A program made the position numbers and the translations under genes. This document shows, piece after piece, positions 24,190 to 37,900 of a stretch of DNA of 64,000 nucleotides. Source of the DNA: Argopecten irradians (Eukaryota; Mollusca; Bivalvia; Pectinida; Pectinidae); NCBI RefSeq assembly GCF_041381155.1, contig NC_091144.1, forward strand, positions 1,922,001 to 1,986,000, written 5' to 3'. Every line of letters begins with the position of its first letter. Position 1 is the first letter of the stretch. The notes below the pieces were generated by a model that saw only the letters and a program-made list of their open reading frames with translations, did no database searches and was not told the DNA's origin.

Positions 24190-27100
24190 TGAAATCTGGA
24201 CAGTCTGGCACGAGCGATAGTTTAGCACTACCAACAGACTGGACAGTTTAGCACGAGCGAGACTGGACAGTTTAGCACTAGTGACAGAATGGACAGTCTA
24301 GCACGAGCGACAGTCTGGGCAGTTTAGTACAAGTGACAGACTGGACAGTAGTACAAGTGACAGACTGGACAGATTAATACAAGTGACAGACTGGACAGTT
24401 CAGTACAAGTGACAGTCTGGACAGTTTAGTACATTTGACAGACTGGACAGTTCAGTACAAGTGACAGACTGGACAGTTTAGTACACGTGACAGACTGGAC
24501 AGTTTAGTACAAGTGACAGACTGGACAGTTTAGTACACGTGACAGACTGGACAGTTTAGTACAAGTGACAGACTGGACAGTTTAGTACAAGTGACAGACT
24601 GGACAGTTTAGTACAAGTGACAGACTGGAACAGTGCAGTTTAGTACAAGTGACAGACTGGACAGTTTAGTACATGTGACAGACTGGACAGTTTAGTACAA
24701 GTGACAGACTGGACAGTTTAGTACAAGTGACAGTCTGGACAGTTTAGTACAAGTGACAGACTGGACAGTTTAGTACAAGTGACAGACTGGACAGTTTAGT
24801 ACAAGTGACAGACTGGGACAGTTTTAGTACAAGTGACAGACTGGACAGTTTAGTACAAGTGACAGACTGGACAGTTTAGTACAAGTGACAGACTGGACAG
24901 TTTAGTACAAGTGACAGACTGGACAGTTTAGTACAAGTGACAGACTGGACAGTTTAGTACAAGTGACAGACTGGACAGTTTAGTACAAGTGACAGACTGG
25001 ACAGTTTAGTACAAGTGACAGACTGGACAGTTTAGTACAAGTGACAGACTGGACAGTTTAGTACAAGTGACAGACTGGACAGTTTAGTACAAGTGACAGA
25101 CTGGACAGTTTAGTACAAGTGACAGTCTGGACAGTTTAGTACAAGTGACAGACTGGACAGTTTAGTACAAGTGACAGACTGGACAGTTTAGTACAAGTGA
25201 CAGACTGGACAGTTTAGTACAAGTGACAGACTGGACAGTTTAGTACAAGTGACAGACTGGACAGTTTAGTACAAGTGACAGACTGGACAGTTTAGTACAA
25301 GTGACAGACTGGACAGTTTAGTACAAGTGACAGACTGGACAGTTTAGTACAAGTGACAGACTGGACAGTTTAGTACAAGTGACAGACTGGACAGTTTAGT
25401 ACAAGTGACAGACTGGACAGTTTAGTATATGTGACAGACTGGACAGTTTAGTAAAAGTGACAGACTGGACAGTTTAGTACAAGTGACAGACTGGACAGTT
25501 TAGTACAAGTGACAGACTGGACAGTTTAGTACAAGTGACAGACTGGACAGTTTAGTACAAGTGACAGACTGGACAGTTTAGTACAAGTGACAGACTGGAC
25601 AGTTTAGTACAGTGACATGTGACAGACTGGACAGTTTAGTACAAGTGACAGACTGGACAGTTTAGTACAAGTGACAGTCTGGACAGTTTAGTACAAGTGA
25701 CAGACTGGACAGTTTAGTACATGTGACAGTCTGGACAGTTTAGTACATGTGACAGACTGGACAGTTTAGTACATGTGACAGTCTGGACAGTTTAGTACAA
25801 GTGACAGACTGGACAGTTCAGTACAAGTGACAGACTGGACAGTTCAGTACATGTGACAGACTGGACAGTTTAGTACAAGTGACAGACTGGACAGTTTAGT
25901 ACATGTGACAGACTGGACAGTTTAGTACAAGTGACAGACTGGACAGTTTAGTACATGTGACAGACTGGACAGTTTAGTACAAGTGACAGACTGGACAGTT
26001 TAGTACAAGTGACAGACTGGACAGTTTAGTACAAGTGACAGACTGGACAGTTTAGTACAAGTGACAGACTGGACAGTTTAGTACAAGTGACAGACTGGAC
26101 AGTTTAGTACAAGTGACAGACTGGACAGTTTAGTACAGTACACAGTGACAGACTGGACAGTTTAGTACAAGTGACAGACTGGACAGTTTAGTACAAGTGA
26201 CAGACTGGACAGTTTAGTACAGTGACAGCTGGACAGTTTAGTACATGTGACAGACTGGACAGTTTAGTACAAGTGACAGACTGGACAGACTGGACAGTGA
26301 CAGACAGTCTGGACAGTTTAGTACAAGTGACAGACTGGACAGTTTAGTACAAGTGACAGACTGGACAGTTTAGTACAAGTGACAGACTGGACAGTTTAGT
26401 ACAAGTGACAGACTGGACAGTTTAGTACATGTGACAGACTGGACAGTTTAGTACAATGTGACAGACTGGACAGTTTAGTACAAGTGACAGACTGGACAGT
26501 TTAGTACAGTGACAGTCTGGACAGTTTAGTACAAGTGACAGACTGGACAGTTTAGTACTAGTGACAGACTGGACTGTTTAGTACAAGTGAGAGACTGGAC
26601 AGTTTAGTACAAGTGAGAGACTGGACAGTTTAGTACATTTAGTGACAGACTGGACAGTTTAGTACAAGTGACAGACTGGACAGTTTAGTACATGTGACAG
26701 ACTGGACAGTTTAGTACATGTGACAGACTGGACAGTTTAGTACAAGTGACAGACTGGACAGTTTAGTACAATGTGACAGACTGGGACAGTTTAGTACAAG
26801 TGACAGTCTGGACAGTTTAGTACAGACTGACAGTTAGTACAGACTGGACAGTTTAGTACAAGTGACAGACTGGACAGTTTAGTACAAGTGACAGACTGGA
26901 CAGTTTAGTACAAGTGACAGACTGGACAGTTTAGTACAAGTGACAGTCTGGACAGTTTAGTACAAGTGACAGACTGGACAGTTTAGTACAAGTGACAGAC
27001 TGGACAGTTTAGTACAAGTGACAGACTGGACAGTTTAGTACAAGTGACAGACTGGACAGTTTAGTACAAGTGACAGACTGGACAGTTTAGTACAAGTGAC

Positions 27101-29312
27101 AGACTGGACAGTTTAGTACAAGTGACAGACTGGACAGTTTAGTACAAGTGACAGACTGGACAGTTTAGTACAAGTGACAGTGGACAGTTTAGTACAAGTG
27201 ACAGACTGGACAGTTTAGTACAAGTGACAGACTGGACAGTTTAGTACAAGTGACAGACTGGACAGTTTAGTACAAGTGACAGACTGGACAGTTTAGTACA
27301 AGTGACAGACTGGACAGTTTAGTACAAGTGACAGACTGGACAGTTTAGTACAAGTGACAGACTGGACAGTTTAGTACAAGTGACAGACTGGACAGTTTAG
27401 TACAAGTGACAGACTGGACAGTTTAGTACAGTACAGACTGAAGTTTGTACAAGTGACAGACTGGACAGTTTAGTACAAGTGACAGACTGGACAGTTTAGT
27501 ACAAGTGACAGTCTGGACAGTTTAGTACAAGTGACAGACTGGACAGTTTAGTACAAGTGACAGACTGGACAGTTTAGTACAAGTGACAGACTGGACAGTT
27601 TAGTACAAGTGACAGACTGGACAGTTTAGTACAAGTGACAGACTGGACAGTTTAGTACAAGTGACAGACTGGACAGTTTAGTACAAGTGACAGACTGGAC
27701 AGTTTAGTACAGTGACAGACTGGACAGTTTAGTACAAGTGACAGACTGGACAGTTTAGTACAAGTGACAGACTGGACAGTTTAGTACAAGTGACAGACTG
27801 GACAGTTTAGTACAAGTGACAGACTGGACAGTTTAGTACAAGTGACAGACTGGACAGTTTAGTACAAGTGACAGACTGGACAGTTTAGTACAAGTGACAG
27901 ACTGGACAGTTTAGTACAAGTGACAGACTGGACAGTTTAGTACAAGTGACAGACTGGACAGTTTAGTACAAGTGACAGACTGGACAGTTTAGTACAAGTG
28001 ACAGACTGGACAGTTTAGTACAAGTGACAGACTGGACAGTTTAGTACAAGTGACAGACTGGACAGTTTAGTACAAGTGACAGTCTGGACAGTTTAGTACA
28101 AGTGACAGTCTGGACAGTTTAGTACAAGTGACAGACTGGACAGTTTAGTACAAGTGACAGACTGGACAGTTTAGTACAAGTGACAGTCTGGACAGTTTAG
28201 TACAAGTGACAGTCTGGACAGTTTAGTACAAGTGACAGACTGGACAGTTTAGTACAAGTGACAGACTGGACAGTTAGTACAAGTGACAGTTGGACAGTTT
28301 AGTACAAGTGACAGACTGGACAGTTTAGTACAAGTGACAGACTGGACAGTTTAGTACAAGTGACAGTCTGGACAGTTTAGTACAAGTGACAGACTGGACA
28401 GTTTAGTACAAGTGACAGACTGGACAGTTTAGTACAAGTGACAGACTGGACAGTTTAGTACAAGTGACAGACTGGACAGTTAGTACAAGTGACAGACTGG
28501 ACAGTTTAGTACAAGTGACAGACTGGACAGTTTAGTACAAGTGACAGACTGGACAGTTTAGTACAAGTGACAGACTGGACAGTTTAGTACAAGTGACAGT
28601 CTGGACAGTTTAGTACAAGTGACAGACTGGACAGTTTAGTACAAGTGACAGACTGGACAGTTTAGTACAAGTGACAGACTGGACAGTTTAGTACAAGTGA
28701 CAGTCTGGACAGTTTAGTACAAGTGACAGACTGGACAGTTTAGTACAAGTGACAGACTGGACAGTTTAGTACAAGTGACAGTCTGGACAGTTTAGTACAA
28801 GTGACAGACTGGACAGTTTAGTACAAGTGACAGACTGGACAGTTTAGTACAAGTGACAGACTGGACAGTTTAGTACAAGTGACAGACTGGACAGTTTAGT
28901 ACAAGTGACAGACTGGACAGTTTAGTACAAGTGACAGACTGGACAGTTTAGTACAAGTGACAGACTGGACAGTTTAGTACAAGTGACAGACTGGACAGTT
29001 TAGTACAAGTGACAGACTGGACAGTTTAGTACAGTGACAGACTGGACAGTTTAGTACAAGTGACAGACTGGACAGTTTAGTACAAGTGACAGACTGGACA
29101 GTTTTAGTACAGTGACAGACTGGACAGTTTAGTACAAGTGACAGACTGGACAGTTTAGTACAAGTGACAGACTGGACAGTTTAGTACAGTGACAGGACAG
29201 TTTTAGTACAAGTGACAGTCTGGACAGTTTAGTACACGTGACAGACTACACAGTTTAGCACGTGCGACAGAATGGACAGGTGTAATAGCGAGTCAGCGAC
29301 AGACTGGGCAGA
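24190..29312. repeat. 26-bp minisatellite, ~197 copies, in intron 1
   Basis: The unit is ACAGTTTAGTACAAGTGACA plus GACTGG. Long stretches are identical, with recurrent variants GACAGTCTGG and TACATGTGAC and occasional slipped units. The outermost copies on both sides read TTTAGCACGAGCGACAG or TTTAGCACGTGCGACAG instead of TTTAGTACAAGTGACAG. The array takes up about 44% of intron 1 of the GLYAT-like gene. Confidence 0.95.
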
Positions 29313-30700
29313 TTTGCTGTCAACGCTTAAATAATATCCCACAGGCGTTGCAGAGTATTTAAACTGTTAGGATTTGCAAGTGTAGACGTCTTATTTCAAA
29401 ACCATACCGAGAATTTCCCATGTAGCCGTATATATTATGCATATATCAGTTACAGTCATCCGATAAGATAGGTTTAACGTCCGTACAAGGTGTATGTGGA
29501 GTAAGTCGAATGGATATTAATCGTAACTTTGTCACGGGTACTGTTAGATTTATACATAAACAACTTCCACACCAATCATAATATCACTTCCATAGCAACG
29601 TTAAAGAATTTTAACACTCTACATTTTAATTAAATCGATCGCATCTCTTTATATAATAGACCAAGCGTTACGATGTACCAATCACCGAGATTCTTGGGTA
29701 TACCATTTGTAAGTGACGTATGTTCCAATGCTTTTTAAGTCATAAAAGTTAATGACGCATGCGTAGATCATGGGACACAAAAAATATATTTTTTATTCTG
29801 TTTGACAATTTGTAGGCCACTAAAATGTTGTGATCGTCATACCTCTGTACTGATGTGGTATCTCATGATATGTCGGTGAGCTGGAACATCCGTCAATATG
29901 TGTATGTTTTGAAACCCAATTTGATGCAAGTAAAGATATCTTTTAGTCTATATGGATAAAAAGAACATCATAACTTTCGAAAATCAACAAAGTAACTGAA
30001 ATTGTTAACTGTGTGGCTTATATATTATATATGTCTCAGATATTATCAAACTTGTTACTAATAAATTGAAGTGCTAGAAAAAGATGGAAACTATATTTTA
30101 GGTCCTTGTAACACGGACTAGTTTAGTCATGCAAGTGTAATTATACTCATAGTAGAGGTTCCCAAAAAGGTATCGCGTCCATGTGTTAAACTATGTTTAG
30201 TCCAATTAACCATGCCCGGTCATGTCATGGGGGCGTATGATCGACCTGATGCACCACCTGGTCATATGACGTTATTACAATATCAATAGATATTGATTTA
30301 GAGCCAATGTTGTGACGTGTGATATTCTAGCACGGCACGCATTAACATCAAACCAGAGAAACACGAAATTGGAGAAAACACTAAAAGAAATTAAAATCGA
30401 AATATTGCAAAAAGACAAATAAGATTCTGTATTATATACAGCACATTTTAAATTGAACGACACTTTATATACTATCAAATCTGTCTAAAGATACCACCCA
30501 ATGGGCAAAGATAAATGGTTTTTACAACCAAGGGGTTTGTATACACCGTTCAAATTTTGTTATAAATGCCAATTTGGGATTTCAAGTAAGTGGCCTAGAT
30601 TCACTTGACAATAAAGACACGGGTCCATAGTTTGAGACATGTTCCTGTATTCCTTCTCGGTGCTGAAGTATGCCGCCAAAAATACCGAACAACACACTTC
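29313..30700 (+). other. Intron 1, no gene seen
   Basis: AT-rich intron sequence between two arrays. No exon with acceptable splice sites was recognised, and no transposon ends were found. Confidence 0.4.
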
Positions 30701-32586
30701 ACCCGGTCACAACTGACCAGGACAACCCGGTCACAACTGACAAGGACAACCCGGTCACAACTGACCAGGACAACTCGGTCACAACTGACCAGGACAACCC
30801 GGTCACAACTGACAAGGACAACCCGGTCACAACTGACAAGGACAACCCGGTCACAACTGACAAGGACAACCCGGTCACAACTGACAAGGACAACCCGGTC
30901 ACAACTGACAAGGACAACCCGGTCACAACTGACCAGGACAACCCGGTCACAACTGTCAAGGACAAACCCGGTCACAACTGACCAGGACACCCCGGTCACA
31001 ACTGTCAAGGACAACCCGGTCACAACTGACAAGGACAACTCGGTCACAACTGTCAAGGACAACTCGGTCACAACTGACAAGGACAACTCGGTCACAACTG
31101 ACAAGGACAACCCGGTCACAACTGACAAGGACAACCCGGTCACAACTGTCAAGGACAACCCGGTCACAACTGACAAGGACAACCCGGTCACAACTGACCA
31201 CTGTCAAGGACAACCCGGTCACAACAGACAAGGACAACTCGGTCACAACTGACCAGGACAACCCGGTCACAACTGACCAGGACAACCCGGTCACAACTGA
31301 CCAGGACAACCCGGTCACAACTGTCAAGGACAACCGGTCACAACTGACCAGGACACCCCGGTCACAACTGACAAAGACAACCCGGTCACAACTGACCAGG
31401 ACAACCCGGTCACAACTGTCAAGGACAACCCGGTCACAACTGACAAGGACAACCCGGTCACAACTGACAAGGACAACCCGGTCACAACTGACAAGGACAA
31501 CCCGGTCACAACTGACAAGGACAACCCGGTCACAACTGACCAGGACAACCCGGTCACAACTGTCAAGGACAACCCGGTCACAACTGTCAAGGACAACCCG
31601 GTCACAACTGACAAGGACAACCCGGTCACAACTGACAAGGACAACCCGGTCACAACTGACAAGGACAACCCGGTCACAACTGACAAGGACAACCCGGTCA
31701 CAACTGACAAGGACAACCCGGTCACAACTGACAAGGACAACCCGGTCACAACTGACAAGGACAACCCGGTCACAACTGACAAGGACAACTCGGTCACAAC
31801 TGACAAGGACAACTCGGTCACAACTGACAAGGACAACTCGGTCACAACTGACAAGGACAACCCGGTCACAACTGACAAGGACAACTCGGTCACAACTGAC
31901 CAGGACAACCCGGTCACAACTGACAAGGACAACCCGGTCACAACTGACAAGGACAACCCGGTCACAACTGACAAGGACAACCCGGTCACAACTGACAAGG
32001 ACAACCCGGTCACAACTGACAAGGACAACCCGGTCACAACTGACAAGGACAACCCGGTCACAACTGACAAGGACAACCCGGTCACAACTGACAAGGACAA
32101 CCCGTCACAACTGTCAAGGACAACCCGCCACAACTGTCAAGGACAACTCGGTCACAACTGACAAGGACAACCCGGTCACAACTGACAAGGACAACCCGGT
32201 CACAAGCTGACAAGGACAACTCGGTCACAACTGACCAGGACAACCCGGTCACAACTGACAAGGACAACCCGGTCACAACTGACCAGGACAACCCGCTCAC
32301 AACTGACAAGGACAACCCGGTCACAACTGACAAGGACAACCCGGTCACAACTGACAAGGACAACCGGTCACAACTGACAAGGACAACTCGGTCACAACTG
32401 TCAAGGACAACCCGGTCACAACTGTCAAGGACAACCCGGTCACGACTGTCAAGGACAACCCGGTCACGACTGTCAAGGACAACCCGGTCACAACTGTCAA
32501 GGACAACCCGGTCACAACTGTCAAGGACAACCCGGTCACAAATGACAAGGACAACTCGGTCACAACTGACAAGGACAACCCGGTCG
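30701..32586. repeat. 24-bp minisatellite, ~79 copies, in intron 1
   Basis: The unit is ACCCGGTCACAACTGACAAG plus GACA. Variants fall in blocks: GACCAGG, GACAAGG and GTCAAGG, and CCCGG versus CTCGG. The unit is GC-richer than its surroundings. Because 24 is divisible by three, octapeptide-repeat open frames appear on both strands (up to 269 codons on the - strand, 31324-32133); these are not considered genes. The array ends only 134 bp before exon 2. Confidence 0.95.
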
Positions 32587-32720
32587 TAGGGTAATAAGAG
32601 TCTCTATAAATGTACAATACAAAGTATTGCAGAGTAATATTGGGATATTTATTACGACTATGTTCCGCTGATGTGCCCTTTTCTTACCATCACGTTAGGC
32701 GTTTCTTTATATAATTACAG

Positions 32721-32834
32721 ATATTTTACGTAATCCGGAACTTGTTGAATGGCTACCTCCCTGGAATCGAGTTGCTGGTCGACGATTGGCCAAAATGGGC
32801 ATGCGTTCTTCTCCGACCGAATTCAGAAAACAAG
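32721..32834 (+). CDS. Glycine N-acyltransferase-like gene, exon 2
   Basis: The acceptor TATATAATTACAG ends at 32720 and the AAG|GTATAA donor is at 32835. The 38 codons read IFYVIRNLLNGYLPGIELLV followed by DDWPKWACVLLRPNSENK. This aligns with the GLYAT N-terminal domain, where a strand like KVYGxVxxINRGNP is followed by LVDxWPDFxxVxxRPQ; the DxWP and RP positions are kept. It joins exons 1 and 3 in phase 0. The 102-codon frame that starts in this stretch in another phase is an overlap artefact. Confidence 0.85.
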
Positions 32835-33127
32835 GTATAATCTTATTATATGATTATGAGACCTTTAATTCAAACATATATGTGAAATTATATATAATGA
32901 TTTATGTATTTTTAATCAATTACTGTTTAACCTTATTTTATTTTTCTAAATTTAAAATTGGCTGTATAATATATCGTTTTTAGTTACAGAAAATAATACT
33001 GCCAAGTTCGGCCTTGAGCTGATCGTCCATGTTATTTCTGATACTGATGTTTTGATGAGAGATTGTTGTGATAAATAACATCACACACGATAATCTGTAC
33101 CTTTAAAGTCTGTACTTTATGATACAG
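32835..33127 (+). other. Intron 2 (293 bp)
   Basis: A short, very AT-rich intron with GTATAA donor and ACTTTATGATACAG acceptor, typical for a compact invertebrate intron and in contrast to the other introns of this gene. Confidence 0.6.
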
Positions 33128-33242
33128 GTGAAAAGATTCTTCGAAAACACCTATATATGTTACACAAAAAATGTGTCAACCTTGAAATACTTCATCCAGC
33201 GACCTGACGTCATAAACTGGAGAAAGCCTGCGATCTTTACAG
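33128..33242 (+). CDS. Glycine N-acyltransferase-like gene, exon 3
   Basis: The acceptor ends at GATACAG (33127) and the AG|GTGGGT donor is at 33243. The exon holds 38 codons plus one base: VKRFFENTYICYTKNVSTLK followed by YFIQRPDVINWRKPAIFT. In GLYAT proteins the corresponding segment is (D)xYTNTYxIYTKDxxxLxxxLxxxxVINWxQ; the NTY, TK and VINW positions are conserved here. The single leftover G pairs with AC at 33433-33434 to give Asp in exon 4. Confidence 0.85.
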
Positions 33243-33432
33243 GTGGGTGGCGTTTTAGATTACCTAATACACGACTGTACAGTACATACATACGTCAGAC
33301 GGATTAACTAATGCGTTTTTAACTTATTCTATTGTTATCCTACACCTCCCTTTATGTCTCCCATTTCTTTTTAAAATCAAAAACGACATCCCACAAAAGA
33401 TTTTATTTCTTTTTCTTCCATTGTTCAACAAG

Positions 33433-33526
33433 ACTGGATAAAAGCTCTGTTAGATTGTTTACAAGCAATACTTGTGGGCTTGAGGATACACGAGGCTGTT
33501 ACTAACAAGCTAACAATACTTGTTGT
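33433..33526 (+). CDS. Glycine N-acyltransferase-like gene, candidate exon 4
   Basis: The acceptor TTCTTCCATTGTTCAACAAG ends at 33432. In the phase set by exon 3 it reads DWIKALLDCLQAILVGLRIH followed by EAVTNKLTILV, which fits the linker helix and strand that join the two GLYAT domains. The donor is doubtful. The only GT that keeps the phase needed by exon 5 is the weak GTCATA at 33527. A consensus-like GTATGT at 33537 would put an in-frame TAA (33531-33533) into the message. Either the weak site is used, or the gene is damaged here, or a further small exon exists in the 20-kb intron. Confidence 0.5.
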
Positions 33527-33613
33527 GTCATAATATGTATGTGACAGATGTAATTATTACGAACGGATGGTAAAAATAGATGTACGTTACAATAGGCCAC
33601 AAGACTGCAAATG

Positions 33614-34460
33614 TTAGGTCCCATGTAAGTCACAGGGACACGATCACTAATCGTGATCTCTGTATTTGGACCTATCTTTGACACAGGTTTACGGTGATTA
33701 ATCACGATCTCTGTATTTGGACCTGTCTTTGACACAGGGACACAATCACTAATCTCGATCTCTGTATTTGGACCTATCTTTGACACAGGGACAGGATAAT
33801 TAATCCCAATCTCTGTATTTGGACCTACCTTTGACACAGGGACACTATAATTAATACCAATATCTATATTTGGACCTACCTTTGACACAGGGACACGGCA
33901 ATTAATCCCAATCTCTATATTTGGACCTACCTTTGACACAGGGACACGGCAATTAATCCCAATCTCTGTATTTGGACCTACCTTTGACACAGGGACACGG
34001 CAATTAATCCCAATCTCTATATTTGGACCTACCTTTGACACAGGGACACGGCAATTAATCCCAATCTCTGTATTTGGACCTACCTTTGACACAGGGACAC
34101 GGCAATTAATCCCAATCTTTATATTTGGACCTACCTTTTACACAGGGACACTATAATTAATCCCAATCTCTGTATTTGGACCTACCTTTGACACAGGGAC
34201 ACTATAATTAATCCCAATCTCTGTATTTGGACCTACCTTTGACACAGGGACACTATAATTAATCCCAATCTCTATATTTGGACCTACCTTTCACACAGGG
34301 ACACTATAATTAATCCCAATCTCTGTATTTGAACCTACCTTTGACACAGGGATACGACAATTAATCCCAATTTCTATATTTGGACATACCTTTGACACAG
34401 GGACAGGATAATTAATCCCAATCTCTATATTTGGACCTATCTGACACACGGACACGTAGA
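33614..34460. repeat. 51-bp minisatellite, ~16 copies
   Basis: The unit is 51 bp, with AATTAATCCCAATCTCTGTA and TTTGGACCTACCTTTGACAC. A CGGCAATTAAT block in the middle alternates with TATAATTAAT copies. The first three copies are diverged. 51 bp equals 17 codons and produces a 196-codon repetitive - strand frame (33502-34092) that is not a gene. Confidence 0.95.
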
Positions 34461-34594
34461 TTAGTTACTGTATTTTTTATGCTCAGCATAGATTGGGACG
34501 ACTGGTTTGCCAGTTGTTAGTATAATGTGACTGGGTAAGGGTGTGCTGTTAGGTGTCTTTGGGGCAAGAGATCCACTATTAAAATAAGAGGACT

Positions 34595-34932
34595 CTAACG
34601 GTCACCTGAGATCTGATACAAGAATGTTACATTATTTTATAGAAGTCATGCCTAATGAATACATTATCAGATTATAACACAAACGTCAAAGTTTGCAGGA
34701 CCCACAATCTTTGAAGAACATTTGAAGTCATTTTTTATTTTTGTTTTGTCATTTTCACCCCGTTTGTCCCGCCCATCTGACCCCTAGGGGTTGGGGACAT
34801 GTAATTCACAATTTTGATTGCCGCTGGCCCTGGAATGTACCTTAAATGAATTTGGTTCAGTGGTTCTGTAGAAGAAGTCAAAACTGTAAATCATTTACAA
34901 ATGTGCATACAGGAGAAACCGTCCATACATCA
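34595..34932. repeat. Dispersed element fragment
   Basis: The sequence has GACCCCTAGGGGTTGGGGAC (near 34778) and TTTGGTTCAGTGGTTCTGTAGAAGAAGTC (split by nothing; about 34852-34880), a pairing I recognise as common in dispersed repeats of bivalve genomes. No end structure or coding capacity is seen. The class is uncertain. Confidence 0.4.
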
Positions 34933-37900
34933 TAACCTTACCAACCGACCGACCAACTGACCGGGATTTATTACAGAGATATAGATTATAACCTAACCAG
35001 ATAACCGACCAACTGACCGGGATTTGTTACAGAGATATAGATTATAACCTAACCAGATAACCGACCAACTGACCGGGATTTGTTACAGAGATATAGATTA
35101 TAACCTAACCAGATAACCGACCAACTGACCGGGATTTGTTACAGAGATATAGATTATAACCTAACCAGATAACCGACCAACTGGCCGGAATTTGTTACAG
35201 AGATATAGATTATAACCTAACCAGATAACCGACCAACTGACCGGAATTTGTTACAGAGATATAGATTATAACCTAACCAGATAACCGACCAACTGACCGG
35301 GATTTGTTACAGAGATATAGATTATAACCTAACCAGATAACCGACCAACTGACCGGGATTTGTTACAGAGATATAGATTATAACCTAACCAGAAAACCGA
35401 CCAACTGACCGGGATTTGTTACAGAGATATAGATTATAACCTAACCAGATAACCGACCAACTGACCGGGATTTGTTACAGAGATATAGATTATAACCTAA
35501 CCAGATAACCGACCAACTGACCGGGATTTGTTACAGAGATATAGATTATAACCTAACCAGATAACCGACCAACTGACCGGGATTTGTTACAGAGATATAG
35601 ATTATAACCTAACCAGATAACCGACCAACTGACCGGGATTTGTTACAGAGATATAGATTATAACCTAACCAGATAACCGACCAACTGACCGGGATTTGTT
35701 ACAGAGATATAGATTATAACCTAACCAGATAACCGACCAACTGACCGGGATTTGTTACAGAGATATAGATTATAACCTAACCAGATAACCGACCAACTGA
35801 CCGGGATTTGTTACAGAGATATAGATTATAACCTAACCAGATAACCGACCAACTGACCGGGATTTGTTACAGAGATATAGATTATAACCTAACCAGAAAA
35901 CCGACCAACTGACCGGGATTTGTTACAGAGATATAGATTATAACCTAACCAGATAACTGACCGGGATTTGTTACAGAGATATAGATTATAACCTAACCAG
36001 ATAACCGACCAACTGACCGGGATTTGTTACAGAGATATAGATTATAACCTAACCAGATAACCGACCAACTGACCGGGATTTGTTACAGAGATATAGATTA
36101 TAACCTAACCAGATAACCGACACTGACCGGGATTTGTTACAGAGATATAGATTATAACCTAACCAGATAACCGACCAACTGACCGGGATTTGTTACAGAG
36201 ATATAGATTATAACCTAACCAGATAACCGACCAACTGACCGGGATTTGTTACAGAGATATAGATTATAACCTAACCAGATAACCGACCAACTGACCGGGA
36301 TTTGTTACAGAGATATAGATTATAACCTAACCAGATAACCGACCAACTGACCGGGATTTGTTACAGAGATATAGATTATAACCTAACCAGATAACCGACC
36401 AACTGACCGGGATTTGTTACAGAGATATAGATTATAACCTAACCAGATAACCGACCAACTGACCGGGATTTGTTACAGAGATATAGATTATAACCTAACC
36501 AGATAACCGACCAACTGACCGGGATTTGTTACAGAGATATAGATTATAACCTAACCAGATAACTGACCGGGATTTGTTACAGAGATATAGATTATAACCT
36601 AACCAGATAACCGACCAACTGACCGGGATTTGTTATAGAGATACTGACGGGATTTGTTACGGATATAACCTAACCAGATAACCGACCAACTGACCGGGAT
36701 TTGTTACAGAGATATAGATTATAACCTAACCAGAAAACCGACCAACTGACCGGGATTTGTTACAGAGATATAGATTATAACCTAACCAGATAACCGACCA
36801 ACTGACCGGGATTTGTTACAGAGATATAGATTATAACCTAACCAGATAACCGACCAACTGACCGGGATTTGTTACAGAGATATAGATTATAACCTAACCA
36901 GATAACCGACCAACTGACCGGGATTTGTTACAGAGATATAGATTATAACCTAACCAGAAAACCGACCAACTGACCGGGATTTGTTACAGAGATATAGATT
37001 ATAACCTAACCAGATAACCGACCAACTGACCGGGATTTGTTACAGAGATATAGATTATAACCTAACCAGAAAACCGACCAACTGACCGGGATTTGTTACA
37101 GAGATATAGATTATAACCTAACCAGATAACCGACCAACTGACCGGGATTTGTTACAGAGATATAGATTATAACCTAACCAGAAAACCGACCAACTGACCG
37201 GGATTTGTTACAGAGATATAGATTATAACCTAACCAGATAACCGACCAACTGACCGGGATTTGTTACAGAGATATAGATTATAACCTAACCAGATAACCG
37301 ACCAACTGACCGGGATTTGTTACAGAGATATAGATTATAACCTAACCAGATAACCGACCAACTGACCGGGATTTGTTACAGAGATATAGATTATAACCTA
37401 ACCAGATAACCGACCAACTGACCGGGATTTGTTACAGAGATATAGATTATAACCTAACCAGATAACCGACCAACTGACCGGGATTTGTTACAGAGATATA
37501 GATTATAACCTAACCAGATAACCGACCAACTGACCGGGATTTGTTACAGAGATATAGATTATACCCTAACCAGATAACCGACCAACTGACCGGGATTTGT
37601 TACAGAGATATAGATTATAACCTAACCAGATAACCGACCAACTGACCGGGATTTGTTACAGAGATATAGATTATAACCTAACCAGATAACCGACCAACTG
37701 ACCGGGATTTGTTACAGAGATATAGATTATAACCTAACCAGATAACCGACCAACTGACCGGGATTTGTTACAGAGATATAGATTATAACCTAACCAGATA
37801 ACCGACCAACTGACCGGGATTTGTTACAGAGATATAGATTATAACCTAACCAGATAACCGACCAACTGACCGGGATTTGTTACAGAGATATAGATTATAA

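Noticed and set aside
24190-29312. Possible CRISPR-like array because of short regular units
   Set aside because: There are no distinct spacers between repeats, and the context is eukaryotic introns.
30601-32617. Octapeptide-repeat frames in the 24-bp array on both strands
   Set aside because: Tandem-repeat artefact inside an intron.
33502-34092. 196-codon - strand frame with a 17-residue period
   Set aside because: 51-bp tandem repeat; intronic.
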